NCBI GenBank assembly: GCA_050953725.1
Contig: JBMNNB010000001.1
Span: forward strand, 992,001 to 1,056,000
Length of the DNA stretch: 64,000 bases
Source: DTU053 sp012520115
Lineage (GTDB): Bacteria; Bacillota; Clostridia; Oscillospirales; Acutalibacteraceae
Direction: 5' to 3'
The translations under genes and the position numbers were made by a program. The first letter of the stretch is position 1. Every line of letters begins with the position of its first letter. Under the pieces are notes generated by a model that saw nothing but the letters and a program-made list of their open reading frames with translations, was not told the DNA's origin and did no database searches. This document shows, piece after piece, positions 25,912 to 33,649 of this stretch.

Positions 25912-26901
25912 CTATTTATTCCAGCTCATCATTGCACGAAGCTCTTTGCCGACCTTCTCTGCCTGATGCTCTGCCTGCATACGGCGCATTGCGAGGAATG
26001 AGGGTCTGTTGGCCTGATTCTCAAGGATCCAGTTGCGGGCAAATTCGCCGCTCTGAATCTCGGACAGAACCTTCTTCATTTCCTTCTTGGTTTCCTCGGT
26101 GATAATTCTCTTGCCTACGGTGTAGTCGCCGTACTCGGCCGTATCACTGATAGAGTAGCGCATGAAGGACATGCCGCCCTGAATTACAAGGTCGATGATG
26201 AGCTTCATCTCATGGATGCACTCGAAGTATGCGCTTTCGGGCTGATAGCCTGCCTCTACAAGGGTTTCAAAGCCAGCCTTCATAAGGGCTGTTACGCCGC
26301 CGCAAAGGACTGCCTGCTCGCCGAAGAGGTCTGTTTCGGTCTCCTCTTTAAAGGTGGTCTCAAGTATGCCTGCTCTTGCGCCGCCGATGCCTGCTGCATA
26401 AGCAAGGGCGATTTCCTTAGCGTTGCCCGAAGCGTTCTGATATACGGCAATAAGGCAGGGAACGCCTTTGCCCTCTGTATACTGGCTTCTTACGGTGTGG
26501 CCGGGGCCCTTGGGGGCAATCATGATTACATCCACGTCTGCGGGAGGAACAATCTGATTGTAGTGAATGTTAAAGCCGTGTGCGAATGCAAGTGCAGCAC
26601 CGGACTTTAAGTAGGGCTGAATATCGTTTTTGTAAAGAGCTGCCTGCTTTTCGTCGTTTACAAGAATCATTACGACATCGGCTGCCTTAACGGCTTCGGG
26701 GGTGGTCTTTACGGTAAGGCCTGCTGCCTTTGCTTTTTCGGCTGACTTTGAGCCTTCGTACAGGCCGACAACGACATTAACGCCGCTCTCATGCAGGTTT
26801 AATGCGTGTGCGTGACCCTGACTGCCGTAACCGATAACTGCTACTGTTTTTCCTTTAAGTACATCGAGATTACAATCCTTTTCGTAATACATGGTTGCCA
26901 T
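25912..26901 (-). CDS. ilvC: Ketol-acid reductoisomerase IlvC (class I)
   Basis: 329 residues, the short class I form. NADPH site VAVIGYGSQGHAHALNLHESG near 20-40; GPGHTVRSQYTEGKGVPCLIAV near 132; metal-binding DLFGEQAVLCGG near 190 and ECIHEMKLIIDLV near 227. It isomerises and reduces acetolactate and acetohydroxybutyrate. ATG 26901 follows AAGGAG. The Rossmann loop after GSQGHAHALN would decide NADPH versus NADH preference; here it reads VVVGLYEGSKSAE, which does not settle the question by eye. Confidence 0.97.
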   Translation of the reverse strand: MATMYYEKDCNLDVLKGKTVAVIGYGSQGHAHALNLHESGVNVVVGLYEGSKSAEKAKAAGLTVKTTPEAVKAADVVMILVNDEKQAALYKNDIQPYLKSGAALAFAHGFNIHYNQIVPPADVDVIMIAPKGPGHTVRSQYTEGKGVPCLIAVYQNASGNAKEIALAYAAGIGGARAGILETTFKEETETDLFGEQAVLCGGVTALMKAGFETLVEAGYQPESAYFECIHEMKLIIDLVIQGGMSFMRYSISDTAEYGDYTVGKRIITEETKKEMKKVLSEIQSGEFARNWILENQANRPSFLAMRRMQAEHQAEKVGKELRAMMSWNK

Positions 26902-26934
26902 AGTTCATTACTCCTTTTTAATTAAAGATTTATT

Positions 26935-27450
26935 TTAATCCTCAAAGTATTCACCGTTTAAGGCTCCCGGTCCCCTCTTGACCGCTAAGGCTCCCGCCCT
27001 GCACATTTCGATTATGCCGAAGGTCTTGGCATAATTAATGAATGCGTCGAGCTTTGAGCTTTCGCCCGTCATTTCGATTGTGACCGAGTCTGCGTTAAAG
27101 TCTATAACCTTTGCTCTGAAAATGTTTGCGGCTTCGGTTACCTCCGTAACGGAGTGACCCTTTGTGTCAAGCTTGATGAGCATATGCTCCCTTAACACCG
27201 TGGAGTCCGCAGGCAGAAGCTCTACCCTTTTGACATCCCTGAGCTTTGAAAGCTGCTTGACTACCTGATTTTTGATATAGTCGTCGCCCGTGACGAGAAT
27301 GGTCATCCTTGAAAACTTAGGGTCCTCGGTTTCGCTGACGTTCAGGCTGTCGATATTATATCCACGGCGGGAAAACAGTCCTGATACTCTGGTCAATACA
27401 CCGAAGTGGTTTGATACGATAACTCCCAATATAAACTGATCCTGACGCAT
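26935..27450 (-). CDS. ilvN: Acetolactate synthase small (regulatory) subunit
   Basis: About 171 residues. Start taken at ATG 27450 (MRQDQFILGVIVSNHFG); a TTG 15 bases upstream is also in frame. N-terminal ACT domain with the characteristic GVLTRVSGLFSRRGYNIDSL near residues 17-36, which binds valine and mediates feedback inhibition, then the C-terminal ACT-like half. IlvH and IlvN are alternative names for this subunit. It starts 11 bp after the ilvB stop and so is coupled to it. Confidence 0.94.
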   Translation of the reverse strand: MRQDQFILGVIVSNHFGVLTRVSGLFSRRGYNIDSLNVSETEDPKFSRMTILVTGDDYIKNQVVKQLSKLRDVKRVELLPADSTVLREHMLIKLDTKGHSVTEVTEAANIFRAKVIDFNADSVTIEMTGESSKLDAFINYAKTFGIIEMCRAGALAVKRGPGALNGEYFED

Positions 27451-27461
27451 TTTCCTCAACC

Positions 27462-29129
27462 TCAATTCACAATAATATCTTCGATAGTGCCGCCGGCGGG
27501 TATCATCGGGTATACGTTTTCGTCCATGTCGATTTTGCAGTCGATAACGACCGTGCCGTCAGTATCGAAGGCCTTTTTCATTGCGGCCTCCAAATCGCCC
27601 GATTCGCTGACCCTGATTCCTGTCGCTCCGAAGGCCTCAGCCAGTCGGACAAAGTCTGTTTTCCTCTCGAGGGTGGTGTTTGAATAGCGTTTGCCGAAGA
27701 AAAGGGTCTGCCACTGCCTTACCATGCCGAGAACACCGTTGTTCATTATGACTATCGTCAAAGGCAGGTTCTGCGAAACTGCGGTTGCAAGCTCTGTGAG
27801 GTTCATACCGAAGCTGCCGTCGCCGGTGAAAAGAACGGTGCGTTTCCTGCCCCTTGCTATGCAGCCGCCGATTGCGGCGCCCATGCCGAAGCCCATTGTT
27901 CCGAGACCGCCCGAAGTAAGCAATGTGCGGGGCTTATAGAACTTGTAGCTCTGCGCTGTCCACATCTGGTGCTGGCCGACGTCCGTTACAACGATTGTAT
28001 CCTTATCGGTATGCTTCTGAAGCTCGGCGATAACCTTCTGGGGCGTGAGCCTGCCGTTTTCACGGGCTGCAATCTGCTGCTGCTCCTCTGCCTTAATCTC
28101 CTTAATGCGGTCAATCCATTCGGTTCTGTCTTTTTCTTCAACGAGATTAAGAAGTCTTGCGACTGCGTTCTTTATATCGCCTGCGGCGCTGATGCAGGAA
28201 TCTATGTTCTTATTGAGCTCCGCCGGGTCGATGTCGATATGGATTATCCTTGAATCACGCTTGAACTTGCTCTTGTCGCCCGTTGCCCTGTCGCTGAAGC
28301 GAACGCCTAAGGCTATAATCAGGTCAGCCTCGTAATTTGCCTTAGTGGAGCTGTATCTGCCGTGCATGCCCATCATGCCGAGCCAGTTCGGGAAGTCCTG
28401 AGGGATTGCGGAAAGTCCCATGATGCTGAGTCCTATCGGGGCGTTGAGCTTAAGGGAGAGCGCCTTGATTTCCTCAGAGGCGTCTGCTGCAATCGCTCCG
28501 CCGCCGCAGTAGATATAGGGTCGCTTTGATGCGTTTATCATATCAGCACATTTTGAAAGGAAGTTGTCGGATACGGTCCTTTTAGGCTCTGCTTCGAGCA
28601 TCTCTGAGGGCTCGAACTCGCATTTTGCAAGCTGTATATCCTTCGGGACATCCACAAGTACGGGGCCGGGTCTGCCTGACTTTGCAACGACGAAGGCCTC
28701 TCTGATTATGTTCGCTAAGTCCTTTACGTCCTTGACGATGTAATTGTGCTTTGTAATGGGCATTGTAATGCCTGTGCTGTCGACCTCCTGGAAGCTGTCA
28801 CGGCCGAGCATTGACAGGGGGACGTTGCCCGTTATGGCTACAATCGGGGTGGAGTCCAGAAATGCGGTTGCGATGCCCGTAACAAGGTTTGTCACACCGG
28901 GACCTGAGGTGGCGATTACAACGCCGACCTTGCCGGAGGCTCTCGCATAGCCGTCCGCTGCGTGTGCCGCTCCCTGCTCATGGGCTGTAATAATATGATT
29001 AATGCGGTCTGAATTCTTGTAAAGCTCGTCATAGATGTTTAGCACGAAGCCTCCCGGATATCCAAACACGGTGTCACAGCCCTGTTCTATTAATGTTTCG
29101 ATTATGATTTCGGCTCCGGTAAGCAACAT
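27462..29129 (-). CDS. ilvB: Acetolactate synthase large (catalytic) subunit
   Basis: About 555 residues. ATG 29129 is chosen because AAAGGA lies eight bases ahead; ATG 29138 overlaps that site. ThDP enzyme: N-terminal Pyr domain with FGYPGGFVLNIYDEL (catalytic Glu in ITAHEQGAAHAADGYAR near 50), central FAD domain, C-terminal PP domain with GDGSFGMNLTELATAV near 440 and IVIMNNGVLGMVRQWQ near 465. Produces acetolactate or acetohydroxybutyrate. It is the first structural gene of a nine-gene operon, 140 bp downstream of a leader ORF and 77 bp downstream of an intrinsic terminator. Confidence 0.97.
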   Translation of the reverse strand: MLLTGAEIIIETLIEQGCDTVFGYPGGFVLNIYDELYKNSDRINHIITAHEQGAAHAADGYARASGKVGVVIATSGPGVTNLVTGIATAFLDSTPIVAITGNVPLSMLGRDSFQEVDSTGITMPITKHNYIVKDVKDLANIIREAFVVAKSGRPGPVLVDVPKDIQLAKCEFEPSEMLEAEPKRTVSDNFLSKCADMINASKRPYIYCGGGAIAADASEEIKALSLKLNAPIGLSIMGLSAIPQDFPNWLGMMGMHGRYSSTKANYEADLIIALGVRFSDRATGDKSKFKRDSRIIHIDIDPAELNKNIDSCISAAGDIKNAVARLLNLVEEKDRTEWIDRIKEIKAEEQQQIAARENGRLTPQKVIAELQKHTDKDTIVVTDVGQHQMWTAQSYKFYKPRTLLTSGGLGTMGFGMGAAIGGCIARGRKRTVLFTGDGSFGMNLTELATAVSQNLPLTIVIMNNGVLGMVRQWQTLFFGKRYSNTTLERKTDFVRLAEAFGATGIRVSESGDLEAAMKKAFDTDGTVVIDCKIDMDENVYPMIPAGGTIEDIIVN

Positions 29130-29205
29130 AATAATCATCCTTTCGATTCAACAAATTGCGGTAAAGTCACTTCAACGCTTTAAAGCACTGTCGCTTAACA
29201 GTAAT

Positions 29206-29239
29206 AAAAAAGGTCTTACAGCTTTGCACTGCAAGACTC
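29206..29239 (-). terminator. Attenuator terminator (T2) between leader peptide and ilvB
   Basis: Minus strand GTCTTGCAG (29237-29229) pairs with CTGTAAGAC (29221-29213) around a 7-nt loop, then CTTTTTATT. The 5' arm and loop can instead pair over 10 bp with leader bases at 29301-29310, giving an antiterminator. Confidence 0.75.
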
Positions 29240-29286
29240 ATTGTTACGGTTAACTGATAACCTAAGGCCTAACTCGTGTAACAATG
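29239..29286 (-). promoter_or_regulatory. Pause/intermediate hairpin around the leader-peptide stop codon
   Basis: CATTGTTAC and GTAACAATG (29239-29247 with 29278-29286) form a 9-bp perfect stem that encloses the leader stop codon. A ribosome finishing the leader would disrupt it; a ribosome stalled upstream would leave it intact. Confidence 0.55.
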
Positions 29287-29394
29287 CAACAATCTACGTA
29301 CAGCGCAAAAAAAACCGTCATTAATAATCACCGGTACTAATAGCACAGGTAGTATAATGACGATTATTATAATTATTGCAGCTATACTGAACAT
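29269..29394 (-). CDS. ilv-leu operon leader peptide, 41 codons rich in Ile, Val, Leu
   Basis: ATG 29394 with GGAG at 29405-29408. The 41 codons contain 10 Ile, 5 Val and 5 Leu; codons 7 to 24 are almost only branched-chain residues (AIIIIIVIILPVLLVPVII), like the ilvL/ilvBN leaders of enterobacteria. TAG ends it at 29269. No such leader is usual in Firmicutes. It precedes a terminator, with a competing antiterminator pairing, upstream of ilvB. The likely function is to stall ribosomes when Ile-, Val- or Leu-tRNA is uncharged; the peptide itself probably has no role. Confidence 0.78.
   Translation of the reverse strand: MFSIAAIIIIIVIILPVLLVPVIINDGFFCAVRRLLHCYTS
29307..29362 (-). terminator. 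Possible earlier terminator (T1) inside the leader ORF
   Basis: Minus strand CGTCATTA (29362-29355) can pair with TAATGACG (29323-29316), followed by a run of eight T (29314-29307). Inside the loop TACTA/TAGTA can add pairs. A translating ribosome should mask it, so it may act only on untranslated transcripts. Confidence 0.4.
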
Positions 29395-29426
29395 CAGATC
29401 GTCGCTCCGCTTAATAATTTAGGTAT

Positions 29427-29455
29427 ATTTTTACATAAAACTAAGCTAAAGTCAA
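29427..29455 (-). promoter_or_regulatory. Promoter of the ilv-leu operon
   Basis: Leftward -35 TTGACT (29450-29455). The best -10 is TAAAAA or AAAAAT 16-17 bp away (29427-29433), which is a weak match. The inferred start is near 29420, about 25 nt before the leader ATG. Confidence 0.4.
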
Positions 29456-29542
29456 TTATATATTTTGCATAATCTTGCACAGACCTCTAAGGTCAAATAT
29501 GGAAAAATTGATGTAAATTTATATAAAAAACCGAGGTTTTTT

Positions 29543-29597
29543 GTAATATTACGACCGTGTTAATCAATACTATACCTGAAATGTAACACGGTTACAA
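29543..29597. promoter_or_regulatory. Cluster of palindromes between the ilv and nifS promoters
   Basis: GTAATATTAC (29543-29552); a 9-bp inverted repeat ACCGTGTTA/TAACACGGT (29554-29562, 29584-29592); and TGTAACACGGTTACA (29583-29597). The last has the same TGTAAC-N3-GTTACA form as a site before trxA. Probable operator region; the regulator is not identified. Nothing else recognised in 29400-29660. Confidence 0.45.
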
Positions 29598-29669
29598 TCA
29601 TTTTACGCTTAATTTATTATTATAGTATATGCTAAAGGAATTTATTGACTACAATTTATCAATGTGATA

Positions 29670-29698
29670 TTGACATTGCAAAAATATAGGGTTATAAT
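29670..29698 (+). promoter_or_regulatory. Consensus promoter of nifS-nifU
   Basis: Perfect TTGACA (29670-29675), 17-bp spacer and TATAAT (29693-29698). The 5' leader to nifS is about 48 nt. Confidence 0.85.
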
Positions 29699-29752
29699 AA
29701 TTCCATACTAAATTCATAGGAAATTATTCTTTTCACCTTTGGAGGCTTTTAT

Positions 29753-30931
29753 ATGTTGATATATGCTGACAATGCCGCTACGACTGCGGTTAGCAAAAAG
29801 GCAGTGGAGGCTATGCTGCCCTACTTTACACAGCAGTACGGAAACGCCTCGAGCATTCACACTGCCGGACAGATGGCAAACAAGGCTATGCAGGAGGCAA
29901 GAGCCGACATTTCCAATATACTGGGCTGCGAGCCGAAGGAGCTTATTTTCACCTCCGGCGGCAGCGAATCGGACAATCAGGCCATAGTTTCCGCCGCTCT
30001 GCTCGGCGCTAAAAAGGGCAAGAAGCACATTATCTCCTCCAAAATCGAGCACCACGCCGTTTTGCATGTGCTTGACAAGCTCAAAAAGGAAGGCTATGAT
30101 ATTACCCTGCTCGACGTATCGCCTGAGGGAATAGTATCTGCCGCAGACGTTGAGGCTGCTATCAGAGAGGATACGGCCCTTGTCACCATAATGTTTGCAA
30201 ACAACGAGATAGGCACCCTTCAGCCGATTGCCGAAATCGGAGAGATATGCAAAAAGCACGGCGTTATTTTTCACACTGACGCCGTACAGGCAGTAGGTCA
30301 TGTGCCGATAAATGTTAAGGAAATGAACATCGATATGCTCTCCTTCTCTGCCCACAAGTTCCACGGTCCCAAGGGCATAGGCGGTCTGTATGTCCGCAAG
30401 GGCATCAGGCTCTCCCCCCTGATTGAGGGCGGCGCACAGGAGAGGGGCCTCAGGGCAGGCACCGAGAACGTAGCCGCAATCGTCGGCATGGCAGCTGCCT
30501 TAAAAGAGCAGGTTGAGAACATGGACAAAAACGCAGAGAAGCTTAAAAAAATGCGTGACAGGCTAATGGACAGTGTTCTTGCGGCGGTTCCGAGGTCGAG
30601 GGTAAACGGCGACAGGCAGAAGAGACTGCCCGGCAATGTGAGCTTCTGCTTTGAGGGCATTGAGGGCGAATCACTGCTGCTGATGCTCGACAGTATGGGA
30701 ATCTGCGGCTCCTCAGGCTCCGCATGCACCTCCGGCTCACTTGACCCGAGCCATGTGCTGCTGGCCATCGGTCTGCCCCATGAAATTGCCCACGGCTCAT
30801 TAAGGCTTACCTTCAGTGAATATAATACTGAGGAAGAGATCGACTATATCATTAATGCTGTCCCAAAGGTTGTCAGTCGCCTGAGAGATATGTCGCCTAT
30901 GTGGGAGCGAATTGTTAAGGAGGATAAATAA
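29753..30931 (+). CDS. nifS: Cysteine desulfurase NifS/IscS-like
   Basis: 392 residues, ATG 29753 with GGAGG upstream. Class V PLP aminotransferase: YADNAATTAVS at the start, HH in SKIEHHAVLH near 100, Schiff-base Lys in SFSAHKFHGPKG near 202, catalytic Cys in GSACTSGSLDPSHVL near 325. It releases sulfur from cysteine as a persulfide for Fe-S assembly. The nearby scaffold NifU overlaps its stop codon (TAATG), so the pair is a minimal NifS-NifU assembly unit common in Clostridia. No iscR-type regulator is adjacent. Confidence 0.95.
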   Translation: MLIYADNAATTAVSKKAVEAMLPYFTQQYGNASSIHTAGQMANKAMQEARADISNILGCEPKELIFTSGGSESDNQAIVSAALLGAKKGKKHIISSKIEHHAVLHVLDKLKKEGYDITLLDVSPEGIVSAADVEAAIREDTALVTIMFANNEIGTLQPIAEIGEICKKHGVIFHTDAVQAVGHVPINVKEMNIDMLSFSAHKFHGPKGIGGLYVRKGIRLSPLIEGGAQERGLRAGTENVAAIVGMAAALKEQVENMDKNAEKLKKMRDRLMDSVLAAVPRSRVNGDRQKRLPGNVSFCFEGIEGESLLLMLDSMGICGSSGSACTSGSLDPSHVLLAIGLPHEIAHGSLRLTFSEYNTEEEIDYIINAVPKVVSRLRDMSPMWERIVKEDK

Positions 30932-31377
30932 TGTTATACAGCGAGAAAGTTATGGATCATTTTATGAATCCGAGAAATGTCGGCAAGATTGACGATGCCG
31001 ACGGCGTCGGCGAGGTCGGCAACGCTAAGTGCGGCGACATAATGAAGATATATCTTAAAGTGGAAGATGACATAATCACCGATGTTAAGTTCAATACCTT
31101 CGGCTGTGCCTCCGCCATTGCAACAAGCTCAATCGCCACAGAGATGATTAAGGGCAAGCCTATTTCAGAGGCTTTGAAGCTTACAAACAAAGCGGTTGTC
31201 GAGGCTCTCGACGGTCTGCCGCCGGTTAAGATTCACTGCTCAGTGCTGGCAGAGGAGGCCGTAAAGGCCGCCGTCGCCGATTATTACAAAAAGCAGGGCA
31301 AGGAACTTGACGAGGAGTTCTTCTCCTGTTCCGGCTGCTGCAGCGCCTGCGAGCACGGCGAGGAGCATACACACTAA
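30931..31377 (+). CDS. nifU: Fe-S cluster assembly scaffold NifU/IscU-like
   Basis: 148 residues, translationally coupled to nifS. IscU fold with the three scaffold Cys in GNAKCGD (residue 35), FGCASAIATSS (61) and KIHCSVLAEEA (103). Beyond residue 120 a tail reads FFSCSGCCSACEHGEEHTH, with four extra Cys and several His, absent from E. coli IscU. Similar short Cys-rich tails occur in clostridial NifU-like proteins; their role is not established and could be metal binding. Its stop is followed by a strong terminator. Confidence 0.93.
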   Translation: MLYSEKVMDHFMNPRNVGKIDDADGVGEVGNAKCGDIMKIYLKVEDDIITDVKFNTFGCASAIATSSIATEMIKGKPISEALKLTNKAVVEALDGLPPVKIHCSVLAEEAVKAAVADYYKKQGKELDEEFFSCSGCCSACEHGEEHTH

Positions 31378-31390
31378 ACCTTATATCAGC

Positions 31391-31425
31391 GCAAAATCCC
31401 CGTTTTTCTGCGGGGATTTTTTTGT
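31391..31425 (+). terminator. Terminator of nifS-nifU
   Basis: Stem AAATCCCCG / CGGGGATTT followed by TTTTTTTG, about 15 bp after the nifU stop. Confidence 0.85.
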
Positions 31426-31437
31426 TACCTTTTGTAA

Positions 31438-31466
31438 TTGATATAAATTCCAGATTTTGTTACAAT
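31438..31466 (+). promoter_or_regulatory. Promoter of the SH3b protein gene
   Basis: TTGATA (31438-31443), 17-bp spacer, TACAAT (31461-31466). Confidence 0.6.
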
Positions 31467-31525
31467 ACTAATATATTGATGAGACTTTTAATACTATTTA
31501 TTAATAACAACTGCGGAGGTTCGTA

Positions 31526-32038
31526 ATGAGTGAGGAAAAAAGGCCTGCCACAAGCTTTAAGTCCGGAAACAAAAAGAATATCGCAAGCGTAGCAATAATT
31601 TTAGTCGTAATTGCCGTAGTGGGAATCGCTCTCGGTAAATTCTTAGGCAAGAAGCTTCCCTTAATGGGCAAGGAAACTACCGCCACGACAGAGGCACCGA
31701 CAACGGCAGCTCCTGAGCCTACATCGTCGGTCGGCGCAAACACCCCCGACGTACCCAAATACCCCACCGGCCTTTATACGGTGGCAACTGAGTCAAGTAA
31801 TCTGAATCTGCGCTCCGGCCCCGGCAGCGAATTCCCGACAATCAACAGTATCCCCAAGGGTACCGTCCTTACGGTTGCCGAGGTTCAGGGAGAATGGGGC
31901 AGGGTCGACTATAATACCACAATCGGCTGGGTCAATATGAAATATATGAAGTCCGCAACATCCGCCGAAACGACCACCGAAACCGCAACAAGCGCCGCTC
32001 AGACCACTCAGAGCACCGAGGCAACCTCAAATTCGTAA
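31526..32038 (+). CDS. Membrane-anchored SH3b-domain protein
   Basis: 170 residues. A short charged N-terminus, one membrane segment (residues about 20-43, ASVAIILVVIAVVGIALGKFL), a Thr/Ala/Pro-rich stalk (50-75), a bacterial SH3 domain (about 85-147: NLRSGPGSEFPTINSIPKGT then WGRVDYNTTIGWVNMKYM), and a Thr/Ser/Gln-rich tail. The domain faces outside and probably binds cell wall. No catalytic domain is present. Its stop is 84 bp before the SCIFF peptide, which has its own promoter, so functional linkage is unproven. Confidence 0.8.
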   Translation: MSEEKRPATSFKSGNKKNIASVAIILVVIAVVGIALGKFLGKKLPLMGKETTATTEAPTTAAPEPTSSVGANTPDVPKYPTGLYTVATESSNLNLRSGPGSEFPTINSIPKGTVLTVAEVQGEWGRVDYNTTIGWVNMKYMKSATSAETTTETATSAAQTTQSTEATSNS

Positions 32039-32054
32039 AAATCCTTACGGGGAC

Positions 32055-32083
32055 TTGAATTATCAGCCCCTGTATGATACAAT
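32055..32083 (+). promoter_or_regulatory. Promoter of the SCIFF operon
   Basis: TTGAAT (32055-32060), 17-bp spacer, TACAAT (32078-32083), about 40 bp before the SCIFF ATG. Confidence 0.6.
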
Positions 32084-32122
32084 GCTAACGCAAATTGCAT
32101 TAAGCGTAATTCGGAGGACAAT

Positions 32123-32263
32123 ATGAAGCACATCAAAACCATAAACAAGGCAAATCTGAAGAAGAGCACCGAAAAAGGCGGCTGCGGCGAGTGCCAGGCT
32201 TCCTGCCAGTCGGCTTGCAAGACCTCTTGCACAGTAGCTAACCAGGATTGCGAGAGAAAATAA
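32123..32263 (+). CDS. scfA: SCIFF ranthipeptide precursor (six Cys in forty-five)
   Basis: 46 residues, ATG 32123 with GGAGGA upstream. Six Cys at 21, 24, 28, 32, 36 and 43 within CGECQASCQSACKTSC and DC near the end; the leader starts MKHIKTINKANLKK. This is the SCIFF family found across Clostridia, whose cysteines become thioether-linked to neighbouring residues by a dedicated radical SAM enzyme. Biological role of the mature peptide is still uncertain (a quorum/communication role has been proposed in some species). The stop codon abuts the maturase start codon. Confidence 0.95.
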   Translation: MKHIKTINKANLKKSTEKGGCGECQASCQSACKTSCTVANQDCERK

Positions 32264-33634
32264 TTGATTCACCAGTACGAACTCAACGGATACAAAATTG
32301 TAATTGATCCTTGCAGCGGAGCCGTGCATCTTTTTGATGACACGGCTTATGATATTGTTTCCCTGATTAAGACCGCTCCCCTGTCCCCTGACTGTCCCGA
32401 ATACATAATTAACGAGCTTTCGTCTAAGTATTCCGCAGACAGCATTAAAGAGGCCTACGGGGATATTTACGCACTTTTCATTGAGGGTACGCTTTTCAGC
32501 AAGGACGATTATGAGGAATTTGCCGAGATGCTCGGTCCAGCACCGATTAAGTCCATGTGCCTTAATGTGGCTCACGACTGCAACCTTAAATGCGAATACT
32601 GCTTTGCCGCTCAGGGCGACTTCGGTATGGAAAAGGGGCTTATGCCCTTTGAGGTGGCAAAGAGCGCAATTGATTTTCTTATTAAGCACTCCGGGGGCAG
32701 GCGAAATCTGGAGCTTGATTTCTTCGGCGGCGAGCCCTTGATGAACTTCGATGTGGTCAGGAAAACCGTGGAATACGCAAGGAGCATCGAGAAACAGCAT
32801 AATAAGAACTTCCGTTTTACTCTGACCACAAACGGGCTTTTGCTGAATGACGAGATTATTGATTACCTTAATAAAGAGATGTATAACCTTGTTCTGTCCA
32901 TTGACGGAAGAAAAGAGGTAAACGACAAGCTCAGGCCCACCTGTGTCGGCTCGGGCAGCTATGACATAATCGTACCGAAGTATCAGAAGCTTGTACGTCA
33001 GAGAGGCGACGGGCAGTATTATGTCAGAGGTACTTTTACAAGGCATAATATTGATTTTACCGATGATATAATCCACCTTGCGGATGACCTGGGCTTCGAC
33101 CAGCTGTCCCTTGAGCCTGTCGTTACCACAGAGGAGACGGAATACGGACTCAGAGAAAGTGACCTGCCCGCCATCAATGCTGAGTATGAAAGGCTTGCTA
33201 AGGAAATGCTGAAAAGAGAGCTTAGCGGCAACAGCTTTAACTTCTTCCACTTCATGCTCGACCTTGAGCAGGGTCCCTGCGCTATCAAGCGTCTGAGGGG
33301 CTGCAGCTGCGGCAACGAATACATAGCGGTCACCCCGAACGGAGACATTTACCCCTGCCATCAGTTTGTGGGTCAGGATGAGTGGAAAATGGGCAATGTG
33401 CTTGACGGCACACTTGACTACGATAAGAAGCGGTATTTCTCCAAGACCCATATTTACTGCAAGGACGAGTGTAAAAACTGCTGGGCGAGGTTCTATTGCA
33501 GCGGAGGCTGTAATGCTAATAATTACGAGTCCCTGGGCAGTGTATTAAAGCCAAACCGCCTTTCCTGCGAGCTTGAAAAGAAGCGCCTTGAATGTGCGAT
33601 TATGATAAAGGTCGCTCTTGCTACTCAGGACTAA
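32264..33634 (+). CDS. scfB: Radical SAM maturase of SCIFF
   Basis: 456 residues starting at TTG 32264, the base after the SCIFF stop codon. N-terminal RiPP recognition-like domain (1-90), radical SAM cluster CNLKCEYC at residues 106-113 (CxxxCxxC), then a SPASM domain with further Fe-S ligands in CAIKRLRGCSCGNEY, YPCHQF and the C-terminal CKDECKNCWARFYCSGGCN. It installs Cys-to-alpha/gamma carbon thioethers on SCIFF. The tight coupling of the two genes confirms their partnership. Confidence 0.94.
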   Translation: MIHQYELNGYKIVIDPCSGAVHLFDDTAYDIVSLIKTAPLSPDCPEYIINELSSKYSADSIKEAYGDIYALFIEGTLFSKDDYEEFAEMLGPAPIKSMCLNVAHDCNLKCEYCFAAQGDFGMEKGLMPFEVAKSAIDFLIKHSGGRRNLELDFFGGEPLMNFDVVRKTVEYARSIEKQHNKNFRFTLTTNGLLLNDEIIDYLNKEMYNLVLSIDGRKEVNDKLRPTCVGSGSYDIIVPKYQKLVRQRGDGQYYVRGTFTRHNIDFTDDIIHLADDLGFDQLSLEPVVTTEETEYGLRESDLPAINAEYERLAKEMLKRELSGNSFNFFHFMLDLEQGPCAIKRLRGCSCGNEYIAVTPNGDIYPCHQFVGQDEWKMGNVLDGTLDYDKKRYFSKTHIYCKDECKNCWARFYCSGGCNANNYESLGSVLKPNRLSCELEKKRLECAIMIKVALATQD

Positions 33635-33649
33635 TACTAAAAATTACAG

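Noticed and set aside
29139..29460. T-box riboswitch upstream of ilvB
   Set aside because: No AGGGTGGNACCGCG antiterminator core or specifier-type stem was found; a leader ORF explains the region better.
29714..30364. Antisense ORF opposite nifS
   Set aside because: It is a shadow of the class V aminotransferase frame.
32063..33451. Long antisense ORF opposite scfB
   Set aside because: It runs against a clear radical SAM gene; the translated product has no recognisable domain and no ribosome site.
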